Translations under genes and position numbers: made by a program
The notes under the pieces: model-generated
Databases searched by the model: none
Told to the model about the DNA's origin: nothing
What the model saw: the letters and a program-made list of their open reading frames with translations, nothing else
In this document: piece by piece, positions 7,479 to 15,998 of the stretch
Numbering within the stretch: the first letter of the stretch is position 1
Layout of the letters: every line of letters starts with the position of its first letter
NCBI GenBank assembly: GCA_910586625.1
Contig: CAJUIZ010000006.1
Span: 1-64,000, forward strand
From: an uncultured Christensenellaceae bacterium
GTDB lineage: Bacteria > Bacillota > Clostridia > Christensenellales > CAG-314
DNA length: 64,000 nucleotides
Direction of reading: 5' to 3'

Positions 7479-8803
7479 TATTCGTCCCTTTCGCTGCCGT
7501 CGCGGAAAATCAACTTGATAGGAGTGCCGTCCAGACCGAAAGCGCGACGCAAGTAGTTTTCAAGATATCTTCGATAAGAAAAGTGCACCAAAGCCGCGTC
7601 GTTTGTAAAAAATACGAACGTAGGCGGCTGCGCGGAAGGCTGTGTTGCATATTTTATTTTTGCACGGCGTCCTTTTAACGCAGGCGGTTCTACGGCGCGA
7701 ATAGCGTCTGAAACAACGTCGTTCAACACTCCCGTAGAACAGCGGAAAGACGACTTGGCGTATACGTAGTCCACTTCGTCCATCAACTTATTTACGCGTT
7801 GCCCCGTAAGCGCAGACACCGTAATGCTGCGAAAATAGTCCATAAACGCCAGGTCGCAGGAAAGCTTCTTCCTGAAGTGTTCTACGGTATGCGTATCCTT
7901 TTCAATCAAATCCCATTTGTTTATAACAACTACCGAAGGCTTGCCCTCTTCGTGTATAAAACCGGCGATTTTAACATCCTGCTCGGACAGACCTTCATTC
8001 GCGTCCATAACTATTAAGCAAACGTCGGAACGGCGGACTGCGTTTAACGAACGCATTACACTGTAGCTTTCTACACTGTCGCTTGCGATTGCGCGTTTTT
8101 TGCGCATACCGGCGGTATCGATAATAACGTACTGTTTACCGTCGTACTCGAAGGGCGTATCTATAGCATCCCGCGTGGTGCCTGCGATATCCGATACTAT
8201 TACGCGGTCGTACCCCAATATTCTGTTAACCAACGACGATTTACCTGCGTTAGGTTTGCCAACAACGGCGATTTTGATTGCGTCGGCATATTCTTCGCCG
8301 CCGTCGTCATCGGGAAAATGAGCAATCACTTCGTCCAGCAAATCTCCGACGCCCTGCTTCTGCTCCGCCGCAATAGGGAAGAAATCTCCGTAGCCTAAGC
8401 CGTAAAAGTCTGTCAAATCCGCTTCCGAGTAATTATCTACCTTGTTGACGACGAGAAGCACAGGTTTATTGGTCTTGCGTAAAAGCGCGGCTATATCGTA
8501 ATCTTCCGAAGTGAGTCCGCCCTTGTAATCGCAGAAAAACAAAATTACGTCGCATAATTCCAACGCTATTTCCGCTTGTTCCTTTATATGGCGAAACATA
8601 ACGTCATCGCTTTTTAATTGAATGCCGCCTGTATCAACCAAAGTAAATTTGCGTCCGAGCCATTCGGCGTCGGCGTATATACGGTCGCGCGTTACGCCTG
8701 GCATATCCGAAACTATGGATATACGGCTTCCGCACACTTTATTGAAAAATGTGGATTTGCCTACGTTGGGCTTGCCAACGACGGCAACTAATGGTTTTTT
8801 CAT
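7478..8803 (-). CDS. der: Ribosome-associated GTPase Der (EngA)
   Basis: Der has two GTPase domains in tandem and a KH-like C-terminal domain, and acts in assembly of the 50S ribosomal subunit. The first domain shows GKPNVGKST, PGVTRD, DTGG and NKVD. The second shows GKPNAGKSS, AGTTRD, DTAGM and NKWD. At 441 residues it matches the family length. The start has a GGAG site 6 bases upstream. It is the first gene of an operon with plsY and a methyltransferase gene. Confidence 0.98.
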   Translation of the reverse strand: MKKPLVAVVGKPNVGKSTFFNKVCGSRISIVSDMPGVTRDRIYADAEWLGRKFTLVDTGGIQLKSDDVMFRHIKEQAEIALELCDVILFFCDYKGGLTSEDYDIAALLRKTNKPVLLVVNKVDNYSEADLTDFYGLGYGDFFPIAAEQKQGVGDLLDEVIAHFPDDDGGEEYADAIKIAVVGKPNAGKSSLVNRILGYDRVIVSDIAGTTRDAIDTPFEYDGKQYVIIDTAGMRKKRAIASDSVESYSVMRSLNAVRRSDVCLIVMDANEGLSEQDVKIAGFIHEEGKPSVVVINKWDLIEKDTHTVEHFRKKLSCDLAFMDYFRSITVSALTGQRVNKLMDEVDYVYAKSSFRCSTGVLNDVVSDAIRAVEPPALKGRRAKIKYATQPSAQPPTFVFFTNDAALVHFSYRRYLENYLRRAFGLDGTPIKLIFRDGSERDE

Positions 8804-8890
8804 AATATACTCCGTTAAGGTGAGCTATAAAGTTCGTGCGCCGAAAAAGCTCGGCATGGGCGCGGTTTCGGTATAAAGCACACACGCACT

Positions 8891-8918
8891 TAAAAAGGCA
8901 ACCGAACAAGGTTGCCTT
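8891..8918 (-). terminator. Terminator of the RluA/cyclophilin-like operon
   Basis: AAGGCAACC (8895-8903) pairs with GGTTGCCTT (8910-8918) and is followed on the minus strand by TTTTTAA. It lies just after the lipoprotein stop. Confidence 0.8.
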
Positions 8919-8931
8919 GGAAATCTTTGTT

Positions 8932-9732
8932 TCAGTTAACTTTCGGCAATTTACTCCAATCGGCTTCCGTAAGCATCTTCGCGGACAAAACGAAACGCGT
9001 AATACTGCTGCCGCCCAAAATATTTTTACTTGCGGTATTGCCGTCGCGCATCGTGACGGTACGGGAAGTAGACGTAGCCCGTAACGGATTGATTATGTCG
9101 TCGGGTAAATGCTGCAAATCGTAGCGCTGGCTCAGGTTACCGTCTTTATAAAGCGACAGCTCCGCCATTTCGGCAAATACGGCGTAATTAGACGAGCGCA
9201 GCGTATTGGAGGACGTTGCGATAATCAACGCGCCGTCGCCGCTGTTGAAATCTTCTGCCGTTCCGCCGTGATACATGGCGAGCGACAGCTTCTTGAACGA
9301 AGAGTAACCGCCGTTCGGTTCACGATAGCCGTTGCTGGCAAATTCGCCCGCAAACGTTTCGGTCTCGACGTTTTGCATATACTTGTAGGTTTTGCCTTCG
9401 TCTTCCGACGCGTATTTATACCGAGCGCCTACTATATAATTCAAATTTTTGTCATACGTTTCCAACACGGCGTCGTTGTAAAAGCCTGCGTTTACCAAGT
9501 TGATAAAGCTGATTGCCGCAATAGGCGTCTTGTCCAACAAAATGTTATATGTTATGCGCAGCTCTATATCCTGTTTATTTACGGTGTACTTAATAGAGAC
9601 TTCCGCTTGCGGAGTACCGAATTCATCCGACAGCTTTTTCACTTTGGAAGCCGACATAAATCCGTTTGCGTTGCAAGCCGTCAAACACAGCAGCAAAGCG
9701 ACGGAAGTTAAAATCAATAAAACTTTTTTCAT
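8932..9732 (-). CDS. Cyclophilin-like lipoprotein
   Basis: 266 residues. A lipoprotein signal peptide ends in the lipobox LLCLTAC at about residues 14-20, so the mature protein is membrane-anchored outside the cell. The rest resembles the cyclophilin-type peptidyl-prolyl isomerase fold: TPIAAISFINLVNAGFYNDA fits the N-terminal strand-helix, and YAVFAEM fits the later VFG region. The catalytic FHR arginine is not seen at the expected place, so isomerase activity is doubtful. The frame opens further upstream with GTG, but the ATG at 9732 has AAGGTG 6 bases before it. It follows the RluA-like gene by 18 bases and shares its promoter. Confidence 0.75.
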   Translation of the reverse strand: MKKVLLILTSVALLLCLTACNANGFMSASKVKKLSDEFGTPQAEVSIKYTVNKQDIELRITYNILLDKTPIAAISFINLVNAGFYNDAVLETYDKNLNYIVGARYKYASEDEGKTYKYMQNVETETFAGEFASNGYREPNGGYSSFKKLSLAMYHGGTAEDFNSGDGALIIATSSNTLRSSNYAVFAEMAELSLYKDGNLSQRYDLQHLPDDIINPLRATSTSRTVTMRDGNTASKNILGGSSITRFVLSAKMLTEADWSKLPKVN

Positions 9733-9750
9733 AATTATCACCTTAGTATT

Positions 9751-10602
9751 TTACTTTTTGTAATATTGAGTGAGATCTACGCTCAATACAACGCTTTTGT
9801 TATCCAAATACTTCAACGTGCCTTGCTTGAAATGGAACGTGATTTTTACGCAGCAAAGCAATTGAGTTTTTACTCGGTATTTACGGTTAATCTTGTTGAT
9901 TCCGTATTTACCGTCACCGAGAATCGGCAAACGTATACTTGCAAGATGCGCCCGTATTTGATGAGTGCGTCCCGTTATAGGCTTGACCTCTAACAAAGAC
10001 AGCTCGGAGTTAACCTTTTTGAGTAGGCGGTAATTAGTTTCGACGGGGACGTAACCCTGCTTTTGAACGTCGGAAATATATACCAAGCTCTTTTTCGCAT
10101 CCTTGAACAAATAACCTTTGAGTTTGGCTGACGGCTGTTTGGGAACGCCTACAACCATACAATTGTAAGTTTTGTCTATTTCGCGCTCCTTAAACGAGTC
10201 CAACAACTCTTTTTCAGCGTTTTTGTTGAGAGCAAACACGACAAGCCCCATAGTATTGCGGTCCAACCTGTGCACCGGAGTAGCCGTAACGTCCGTCAAA
10301 ATGTTGTTGATACGCTCGGTTAGAGAGTCTTCCCCCAATACTTCGATACCTGCGGATTTACTTACGACCAATATATTGTCGTCGCGATAAACCACTTCGA
10401 TACTATCCTTTTCACGATCGGGCAAATACGCGCAAACAAGGTCACCTTCGTTAACATTCATATCCACGCCGACACGAACGCCGTTAACCTTGACGTTGCG
10501 CGACTTGATTATCTTGTGAATACGGTAAAACCCGAGATCGGTATTGTCGCCGATTGCATCGGATAATAGCTGCTTTTGCGTGACTACTATTTCTTTTAGC
10601 AT
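9751..10602 (-). CDS. RluA-family pseudouridine synthase
   Basis: 283 residues. An N-terminal S4-like RNA-binding segment (about residues 10-65) is followed by the RluA catalytic domain. The catalytic motif is HRLDRNTMGLVVFA, with the Asp that attacks uracil, and GRTHQIRAHLA later on. It converts specific uridines in rRNA or tRNA to pseudouridine; the exact target (RluC, RluD or another) cannot be told. The first ATG (10602) has no Shine-Dalgarno and lies 7 bases after a TATAAT box, so the mRNA is probably leaderless. A longer frame from a TTG would begin inside the promoter and was rejected. Confidence 0.92.
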   Translation of the reverse strand: MLKEIVVTQKQLLSDAIGDNTDLGFYRIHKIIKSRNVKVNGVRVGVDMNVNEGDLVCAYLPDREKDSIEVVYRDDNILVVSKSAGIEVLGEDSLTERINNILTDVTATPVHRLDRNTMGLVVFALNKNAEKELLDSFKEREIDKTYNCMVVGVPKQPSAKLKGYLFKDAKKSLVYISDVQKQGYVPVETNYRLLKKVNSELSLLEVKPITGRTHQIRAHLASIRLPILGDGKYGINKINRKYRVKTQLLCCVKITFHFKQGTLKYLDNKSVVLSVDLTQYYKK

Positions 10603-10609
10603 ATTGTTA

Positions 10610-10638
10610 ATTATAGCAAATATCGTGGAAAATTGCAA
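10610..10638 (-). promoter_or_regulatory. Promoter of the RluA-like gene (leaderless arrangement)
   Basis: TTGCAA (10633-10638) and TATAAT (10610-10615) with a 17-base spacer on the minus strand. The -10 box ends 7 bases before the ATG, so the transcript should start at or next to the A of the ATG. Confidence 0.75.
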
Positions 10639-10661
10639 ATATTTATATATAAAATAAATAA

Positions 10662-10687
10662 AAGCCGAATTTGCGGAAATTCGGCTT
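10662..10687 (-). terminator. Terminator of the sigG-ylmC unit
   Basis: AAGCCGAATTT (10662-10672) pairs with AAATTCGGCTT (10677-10687). The minus strand continues with TTTTATTTATTTT. It lies about 100 bases after the ylmC stop. Confidence 0.75.
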
Positions 10688-10788
10688 GATTTATGGTTAA
10701 TTCAGCGCGACAAAACAATATTATGCGTGTAATAGTATTATTTGTTTCGCTGATTTTCTATATAAAATGGGCGGAAATACTGCAAAAA

Positions 10789-11100
10789 TTACAGGTAATC
10801 ATCGAACTTACGATCGTTGCAAGGCTTACCCAAATCCATTTCCTGCGAGCGCGCGACGTTAGTCAGCGTATTGATATCCAACGAAACCAAAATGACATCG
10901 CTGCCTATTTTGGTAATATTGCACCACGGAATAAAAATATCTTCGCTCGCGCGAAAAATCTTTCTCGCCCCCGGCACAACCAAGCCCAGTACGTTGCGAC
11001 CGTTGCTATCGATAATCATATCGATAATTTTACCCATTCGCGACCCGTTTTGAATATTTACCACTTCTTTGGAACGAAGTTCGGTGTAGCTTATTTCCAT
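10789..11100 (-). CDS. ylmC: YlmC/YmxH-family PRC-barrel sporulation protein
   Basis: 103 residues, one PRC-barrel domain. Family features are the opening SYTELRSKEVVNIQNGSRMG, then the LGLVVPG and IPWCNITKIGSDVILV strands. Members of this family are found mostly in spore formers, usually next to sigG, as here. The molecular role is not known. It begins about 70 bases after the sigG stop and is probably cotranscribed. Confidence 0.9.
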   Translation of the reverse strand: MEISYTELRSKEVVNIQNGSRMGKIIDMIIDSNGRNVLGLVVPGARKIFRASEDIFIPWCNITKIGSDVILVSLDINTLTNVARSQEMDLGKPCNDRKFDDYL

Positions 11101-11172
11101 AAAAATACTCCGCTACTACTATAAGACGAACAGGCGCAATTTTATCACAATATGCCGCAAATAGGTACAAGC

Positions 11173-11943
11173 CTACGCCATTTCCTGTCTCAGCTGCGAC
11201 ATAGCGTTTTTTTCCAAACGAGAAACCTGCGCCTGACTCAAACCTATTTCCTGCGAGACTTCCGTTTGCGTTTTGCCTTCGAAATACCGCTTGACAAGTA
11301 TATTGCGTTCCTTGTCGTCCAACGCACGCAAAGCGTCGAACAGCGTGACATTTTCCGCCCATGCGTTTTCGGAGCATTTTTTGTCGGCGATATGATCCTG
11401 CAACGACACCCCGTCTTCTTCGTCGGAATACACCGTTTCAGACAGCGATACGGGATCGGATATCGCGTCCAAACAATACAGAACCTTGTAAACGGGCAGT
11501 TTCATTTCGTCCGCTATCATATCTATCGACGCTTCGTCTACGCTTTCTCTTTCAAGCTTGTCCCTTGCTTGCAGCGCCTGATAAGCGATATCTCGCACTC
11601 CCCTGCTTACGCGCACAGAGCCTTCCCGCAAGTATCTGCGTACTTCGCCCAAAATCATCGGCACGGCATACGTACTGAAACGTACGCCGAATTCCGCTTT
11701 GAAGTTATCGACAGCCTTAATTAGCCCTACGCAGCCTATTTGAAATATGTCGTCCAAATTGTCTACCTTGTGCGAGTATCTTTGAGAGACTGAAAGCACC
11801 AACCTGAGATTGCAATTGATAAAATAATTTCGCGCCGCATCGTCGCCGTCGGCGATTTTTGCCAACAGTTCCGCCGATTCTTTTTGAGTAAGCTTCGGCA
11901 AAGTAGACGTATCAACGCCGCAAATTGTGACCTTTTTACTCAT
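11173..11943 (-). CDS. sigG: RNA polymerase sporulation sigma factor SigG
   Basis: Late forespore sigma factor, 256 residues from the chosen start. The N-terminus VTICGVDTSTLPKL is the SigG hallmark. Region 2 shows NLRLVLSVSQRY and FSTYAVPMILGEVRRYLRE, and region 4 ends in SQAQVSRLEKNAM. The frame offers an ATG three codons earlier, but that would touch the GGAG site; the ATG at 11943 leaves 9 bases. In Bacillus sigG follows sigE; no sigE is seen here. A sigma F/G-type promoter lies upstream. Confidence 0.96.
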   Translation of the reverse strand: MSKKVTICGVDTSTLPKLTQKESAELLAKIADGDDAARNYFINCNLRLVLSVSQRYSHKVDNLDDIFQIGCVGLIKAVDNFKAEFGVRFSTYAVPMILGEVRRYLREGSVRVSRGVRDIAYQALQARDKLERESVDEASIDMIADEMKLPVYKVLYCLDAISDPVSLSETVYSDEEDGVSLQDHIADKKCSENAWAENVTLFDALRALDDKERNILVKRYFEGKTQTEVSQEIGLSQAQVSRLEKNAMSQLRQEMA

Positions 11944-11966
11944 AGCAATCATCTCCGTTTTTTAGT

Positions 11967-11996
11967 TAGTTTGCTCCTATCTAAGGACAAATATAC
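11967..11996 (-). promoter_or_regulatory. Sigma F/G-type promoter of sigG
   Basis: GTATA (11992-11996), a 15-base spacer and GAGCAAACTA (11967-11976) on the minus strand. This fits the sigma F/G consensus GYATA-N15-GGnnAnAnTR with one mismatch. It sits about 25 bases before the sigG start and would give forespore control with autoactivation. Confidence 0.6.
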
Positions 11997-12043
11997 CGAA
12001 CGGAAACTCGACGAAAACTTGGAAGTAAGCTTTAAGCGTAAAA

Positions 12044-12071
12044 AAGAGTTCGGCAATTAAGCCGAACTCTT
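12044..12071 (-). terminator. Terminator of tkt
   Basis: AAGAGTTCGGC (12044-12054) pairs with GCCGAACTCTT (12061-12071), followed on the minus strand by TTTTTT. It separates tkt from the sigG promoter. Confidence 0.9.
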
Positions 12072-12092
12072 ATATTTAGAAATACAAAGAAA

Positions 12093-14027
12093 TTAGCCTT
12101 TAACGTATCGAGCAAGAGCATCTTCGTCGAAGCCGTATTCTTTAAGCAACAGACCTGCCGGCGCACTCGCTCCGAAGCCGTCGATGCAATATACACGCGA
12201 AGCGTACTTATACAGCTCGCTGCCTGACGACATTTCGACTGCCACAACCTTGTCTCTTGGGGGGAGTACTTGGCGGATATACTCGTCGGGCTGACGATCG
12301 AAAGAGTAGGTATTGGGCATAGAAACAACCCGTACGCCCAAGCCTTGGCTTTCCAGTTTTTCAGCCGTACGCATAGCAAGATTGACTTCCGAACCGGTCG
12401 CGAGCAGACACCAGTCTAAATCGCCGCGCTCGGCTTTTAATACGTACGCCCCCTTGGATACGTCACCGCTCGAATGATTTTCCGTTGTGAGATTTTGACG
12501 AGTCAGCACTATCACACTGGGAGTATGTTTGGACAGCATCGCTTGCTTAAAGCACTCGACAACTTCGTAAGCGTCGCAAGGACGGAATACGTTAAGATTG
12601 GGCGTAGCGCGCAGCCCGGCAAATTGTTCGATGGGTTGGTGAGTAGGTCCGTCTTCGCCAACCGCTATCGAGTCGTGCGTAAACACGAACAGAGACGGTA
12701 TTTGCATGAGAGCCGCCAAACGTATTGCCGGCTTCATATAATCGCTGAACACGAAAAATGCACCCGTAAACGCGCGAGAAAGACCGTGAAGATTGATTCC
12801 GTTGACGATAGCTCCCATAGCGTGCTCTCTTACGCCGAAGCAAATATTTCGCCCAAGCGGATTGCTCGCAGTGAAATCTCCGTCCGCGCCCTTCGCTTTG
12901 GTAGACTTGGTAAGGTCCGCAGAACCGCCCCAAAACGTAGCGTTGCGTTTGCTGAATTCGCCTATTACTTGACCTATAGTATTGCGCGTAGCGTCCTTGA
13001 AGCCTTCGGGATAGGATAAATTAAGCGTAAGATCGAACTCTCCATTTAACGCCTTGTCAAATTCCTGCGCTTCCGACGGATATTCCGCGCGGTATTGGTC
13101 GTACAAACGTTGCCATTCGGCATACGCTTCCGCGCCGCGCTTGTTCATAGTTGCGTTGAAATATTCGTAAGCTTGAACGGGCATATCAAACGGCTCGTAG
13201 TTCCATTCCAATTGCTTGCGCAAAGCCGCAGTATTTGCGTCGCCGATAGGCGCGCCGTGACAATCGCACTTACCCGCAAAAGCGCTGCCGTAACCTATTA
13301 CGGTTTTTATTTCTATAAGCGTCGGCTTATCGCTTTTATGAGCGGACAAAATCGCCCGAGATATGGCCGCCGTATCGTTGCCGTCCTTTACCAAAGCGTA
13401 ATTCCAACCCATAGCCTTGTACTTACACTGAATATCTTCCGTATAGGAAGCATTGGTCGGACCGTCCAATTGCACGTCGTTAGAGTCGTACAGCATAATC
13501 AGTTTGGACAGCTTGTAATGCCCCGCAAGAGAAAAAGCTTCCTGAGCTACGCCTTCCTGAAGATCGCCGTCGCCGCACAAAACATAAGTATAATGGTCTA
13601 TCAACGGAATATTCTTCTTGTTAAACTTGGCGGACAGAAATCTTTCCGCCATAGCCATTCCTACGCCCATGGCCACGCCCTGTCCAAGCGGTCCCGTCGA
13701 CGCATCTATGCCCGGAGTGACGTCCTTTTCGGGATGCCCCGGAGTTTTACTGCCCAATTGACGTAAATTCTTGAGATCGTCCATGCCGAGACCGAAATTC
13801 GCCAAATGCAGTAACGCGTAAAGCATCGGAACGCCGTGACCCGCAGACAGAATAAACCTGTCTCGATTTATCCAATCGGGATGAAGATTGGACACCTTCA
13901 TGTGCTCGGAATACAGCTCCGTCAAAGCGGGAGCCGCCCCCAAGCAAATGCCGGGGTGTCCGCTGTTAGCTTTGTTGATAGCGTCTACCGCAAGGAAACG
14001 CACTGCGTTGATTGCCGTTTGCTTCAT
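12093..14027 (-). CDS. tkt: Transketolase
   Basis: A thiamine diphosphate enzyme of the non-oxidative pentose phosphate pathway that moves two-carbon units between sugar phosphates. It has 644 residues, close to the family norm. Visible motifs: SGHPGICLGAAP at the N-terminus, the TPP-binding GDGDLQEGVAQEAFSLAGHY, DSNDVQLDG, and the pyrimidine domain with EHAMGAIVNG. The frame extends 25 codons further, but the ATG at 14027 has AAAAGGAG six bases upstream and fits known starts. It is monocistronic and divergent from the IlvD-like gene. rpe, of the same pathway, is at 27 kb. Confidence 0.97.
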   Translation of the reverse strand: MKQTAINAVRFLAVDAINKANSGHPGICLGAAPALTELYSEHMKVSNLHPDWINRDRFILSAGHGVPMLYALLHLANFGLGMDDLKNLRQLGSKTPGHPEKDVTPGIDASTGPLGQGVAMGVGMAMAERFLSAKFNKKNIPLIDHYTYVLCGDGDLQEGVAQEAFSLAGHYKLSKLIMLYDSNDVQLDGPTNASYTEDIQCKYKAMGWNYALVKDGNDTAAISRAILSAHKSDKPTLIEIKTVIGYGSAFAGKCDCHGAPIGDANTAALRKQLEWNYEPFDMPVQAYEYFNATMNKRGAEAYAEWQRLYDQYRAEYPSEAQEFDKALNGEFDLTLNLSYPEGFKDATRNTIGQVIGEFSKRNATFWGGSADLTKSTKAKGADGDFTASNPLGRNICFGVREHAMGAIVNGINLHGLSRAFTGAFFVFSDYMKPAIRLAALMQIPSLFVFTHDSIAVGEDGPTHQPIEQFAGLRATPNLNVFRPCDAYEVVECFKQAMLSKHTPSVIVLTRQNLTTENHSSGDVSKGAYVLKAERGDLDWCLLATGSEVNLAMRTAEKLESQGLGVRVVSMPNTYSFDRQPDEYIRQVLPPRDKVVAVEMSSGSELYKYASRVYCIDGFGASAPAGLLLKEYGFDEDALARYVKG

Positions 14028-14073
14028 TTTATTCTCCTTTTTATAAAAATCGGTTGCTTTCAAATTCCATAAT

Positions 14074-14102
14074 ATTTTACAACGCCGCAGACTTTTTGTC
14101 AA
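14074..14102 (-). promoter_or_regulatory. Housekeeping promoter of tkt
   Basis: TTGACA (14097-14102), 17 bases, TAAAAT (14074-14079) on the minus strand. The leader is about 40 bases. Confidence 0.8.
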
Positions 14103-14203
14103 CGATAAGATTAGTATAGACGTAACGCGGCGATTCTTTCCTATTAAATGCCGTTGACTTACGGCAAAAGCTAAAATTGTTTGACGTTACAAAGCCATAA
14201 ATG

Positions 14204-14232
14204 TTGACAAGGCTTGGATAAAGTACTAAAAT
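14204..14232 (+). promoter_or_regulatory. Housekeeping promoter of the IlvD-like gene
   Basis: TTGACA (14204-14209), 17 bases, TAAAAT (14227-14232). The start codon at 14252 lies about 12 bases past the expected transcript start, leaving just enough room for the GAGGTG site. Confidence 0.8.
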
Positions 14233-14251
14233 AATTATAATGAGGTGTAAT

Positions 14252-15898
14252 ATGCTACGAGAATTTATCGAACAACTCGACAAACTTCCCCAAAAAGCGA
14301 TGGTAAATTGCGTCGGTATAGACGCGGAAAAACCGCTTATAGGTATCATTTCCGCACAAAGCGACGTTTCGACGGCGCACAAAGATTTGGACGCCATTTG
14401 TTCGCGCGTAAAAGAAGGAATACTCGCCAGCGGAGCTTCTACAAAATCGGCTTACGTCCCGTCCATCGACTGCACCGCTCTGCACGGAACGCAATCGTTG
14501 AAGTACGACTTGCCGTCTCGCGACTTGACAGCTAACGCCGTAGAGTTGATTTGCTCAAACGAGTTTTTCGACGGATTGGTATTCGTTGCGAGCGAACCCA
14601 ACATTGTTGCGGGAATGCTGCTCGGAGCTATCCGAATGAATATTCCCTGTGCGTTTGTATGCGAAGGTACTATGATGCCCATAGTATATCAAAACAAAGA
14701 ACGCGGATTTATACATTTTTACGAACAAATCGCACGTATAAAGACGGGCAAAACCCCCTTCGAAGCGATGAGTGAAATAGAGAGCAATCTGCCGCTTGCG
14801 CTCGGTACCGATTGCGAAAGATACGGAGCGAACAGCTTTAACTGCATACTTGAAGCCGTAGGACTCGCCGTAAGGGGCAACGGGACCGCTGCCGCCTTAT
14901 CTGTCGAAAGAAAGAATATCGCCTACAAGACGGGCGAATTGGCCGTAAAATTAGCAAACAGCAAGTGGACGCCCAGAAGATTGCTCACTCAAACCTCGTT
15001 ATGCAATATGGCGATACTAGATCTTGCCTGCGGCGGCAGCTCCACCACTATGCTCAACCTTTTAGCTTTGGCAAAAGAGCTCGGAATAAAAAATCTTACC
15101 TTCAAAACTATAGGGGATATGGCAAAGAGCACCCCGCTGCTGCTCAACCGAGAAGACGAAAACCGCTGCATTATGCCGCAGTTTCATAATGCGGGAGGCG
15201 TGTACGCTATGCTGAAACAATTGTTGGAGGCTCGGCTTGTAAGAGGCGACGTATACGTATACGACGGGGTTTCATTGGAACAGCTGATAGAGGGCGTCAC
15301 GGTCAACAACATACAGGTTATACGTCCGGCAGACAACAGCGTAATGGGAAGCTCGAGATTGCGCGCCATATACGGAAACGTTGCCGAAGACGGAGCGTTT
15401 GTTCAATACCGCAACGAGCCGTCCTTTACGGGTACTGCAAAAGTATACTCCAACGAAGAAATGGCTGTCGACGCGCTGTTGCACCGCGAAATACGTTCCG
15501 GCGACGTGGTAGTAATCCGCGGAGAGGGTCCTAAGAGCGGACCCGGAATGAGAGAAATTTATACGTCCTTAGCTTTACTTAAAGGGTTCGAGCTCGAAGA
15601 CAAAGTAGCCGTAATTACGGACGGCAGAATTTCCGATTTTTACGACGGAATAGCCGTCGGACACATTACGCCCGAATCGGGCGAACAAAGCCTTTTCAGC
15701 GTATTGCAGGACGGAGACGAAATTGAAATAAGCGTACCGAAAGGAAAAATCAACTGCGATGTTAAAGCTAAGGAGCTTTCGCAACGTTACCGCGACGCGG
15801 ATATAGGAGTTAGCAATTACGGCAACTTTTTCCTAAAAAATTGGGCAAAAACCTGTAGCTCCGCCACAGAAGGCTGCGCATATAAAGCAAAAAAATAA
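14252..15898 (+). CDS. IlvD/Edd-family dehydratase homologue lacking most cluster ligands
   Basis: 548 residues and collinear with dihydroxy-acid dehydratase. Shared parts are YDLPSRDLTANAVE, VAGMLLGAIRMNIP, the later RGEGPKSGPGMREIY and TDGRISDFYDGIAVGH, which keeps the catalytic-site serine region. The Fe-S and Mg sites are altered. The usual PCNxH motif reads VSTAHKDL, and the NCDKxxPG motif reads ASEPNIVAG, so two cluster cysteines and the metal-binding lysine are gone. Only the third cysteine (GTDCERYGANSF) remains. It may be a divergent sugar-acid dehydratase or a non-catalytic relative. No ilvBNC genes lie nearby. The start was set at the ATG with GAGG 6 bases upstream. Confidence 0.85.
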   Translation: MLREFIEQLDKLPQKAMVNCVGIDAEKPLIGIISAQSDVSTAHKDLDAICSRVKEGILASGASTKSAYVPSIDCTALHGTQSLKYDLPSRDLTANAVELICSNEFFDGLVFVASEPNIVAGMLLGAIRMNIPCAFVCEGTMMPIVYQNKERGFIHFYEQIARIKTGKTPFEAMSEIESNLPLALGTDCERYGANSFNCILEAVGLAVRGNGTAAALSVERKNIAYKTGELAVKLANSKWTPRRLLTQTSLCNMAILDLACGGSSTTMLNLLALAKELGIKNLTFKTIGDMAKSTPLLLNREDENRCIMPQFHNAGGVYAMLKQLLEARLVRGDVYVYDGVSLEQLIEGVTVNNIQVIRPADNSVMGSSRLRAIYGNVAEDGAFVQYRNEPSFTGTAKVYSNEEMAVDALLHREIRSGDVVVIRGEGPKSGPGMREIYTSLALLKGFELEDKVAVITDGRISDFYDGIAVGHITPESGEQSLFSVLQDGDEIEISVPKGKINCDVKAKELSQRYRDADIGVSNYGNFFLKNWAKTCSSATEGCAYKAKK

Positions 15899-15911
15899 GA
15901 CTATTTAATTA

Positions 15912-15944
15912 CAAAGGACCGCCGAAGCTGTCGGCGGTCCTTTG
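15912..15944 (+). terminator. Terminator between the convergent IlvD-like and tdk genes
   Basis: A 14-bp stem, CAAAGGACCGCCGA (15912-15925) with TCGGCGGTCCTTTG (15931-15944), followed by TTTT on the plus strand. It may also serve tdk from the other side. Confidence 0.88.
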
Positions 15945-15998
15945 TTTTGGCTATTCTAAACCTATTTACTGTTTACACAAGTATATGCCAAAAAGAAC

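Noticed and set aside
8841..8857. GCCGA-AAAAGC-TCGGC hairpin after the lipoprotein operon, in the der leader
   Set aside because: Short stem, no T run in the needed direction, and the terminator at 8891-8918 already serves the operon.
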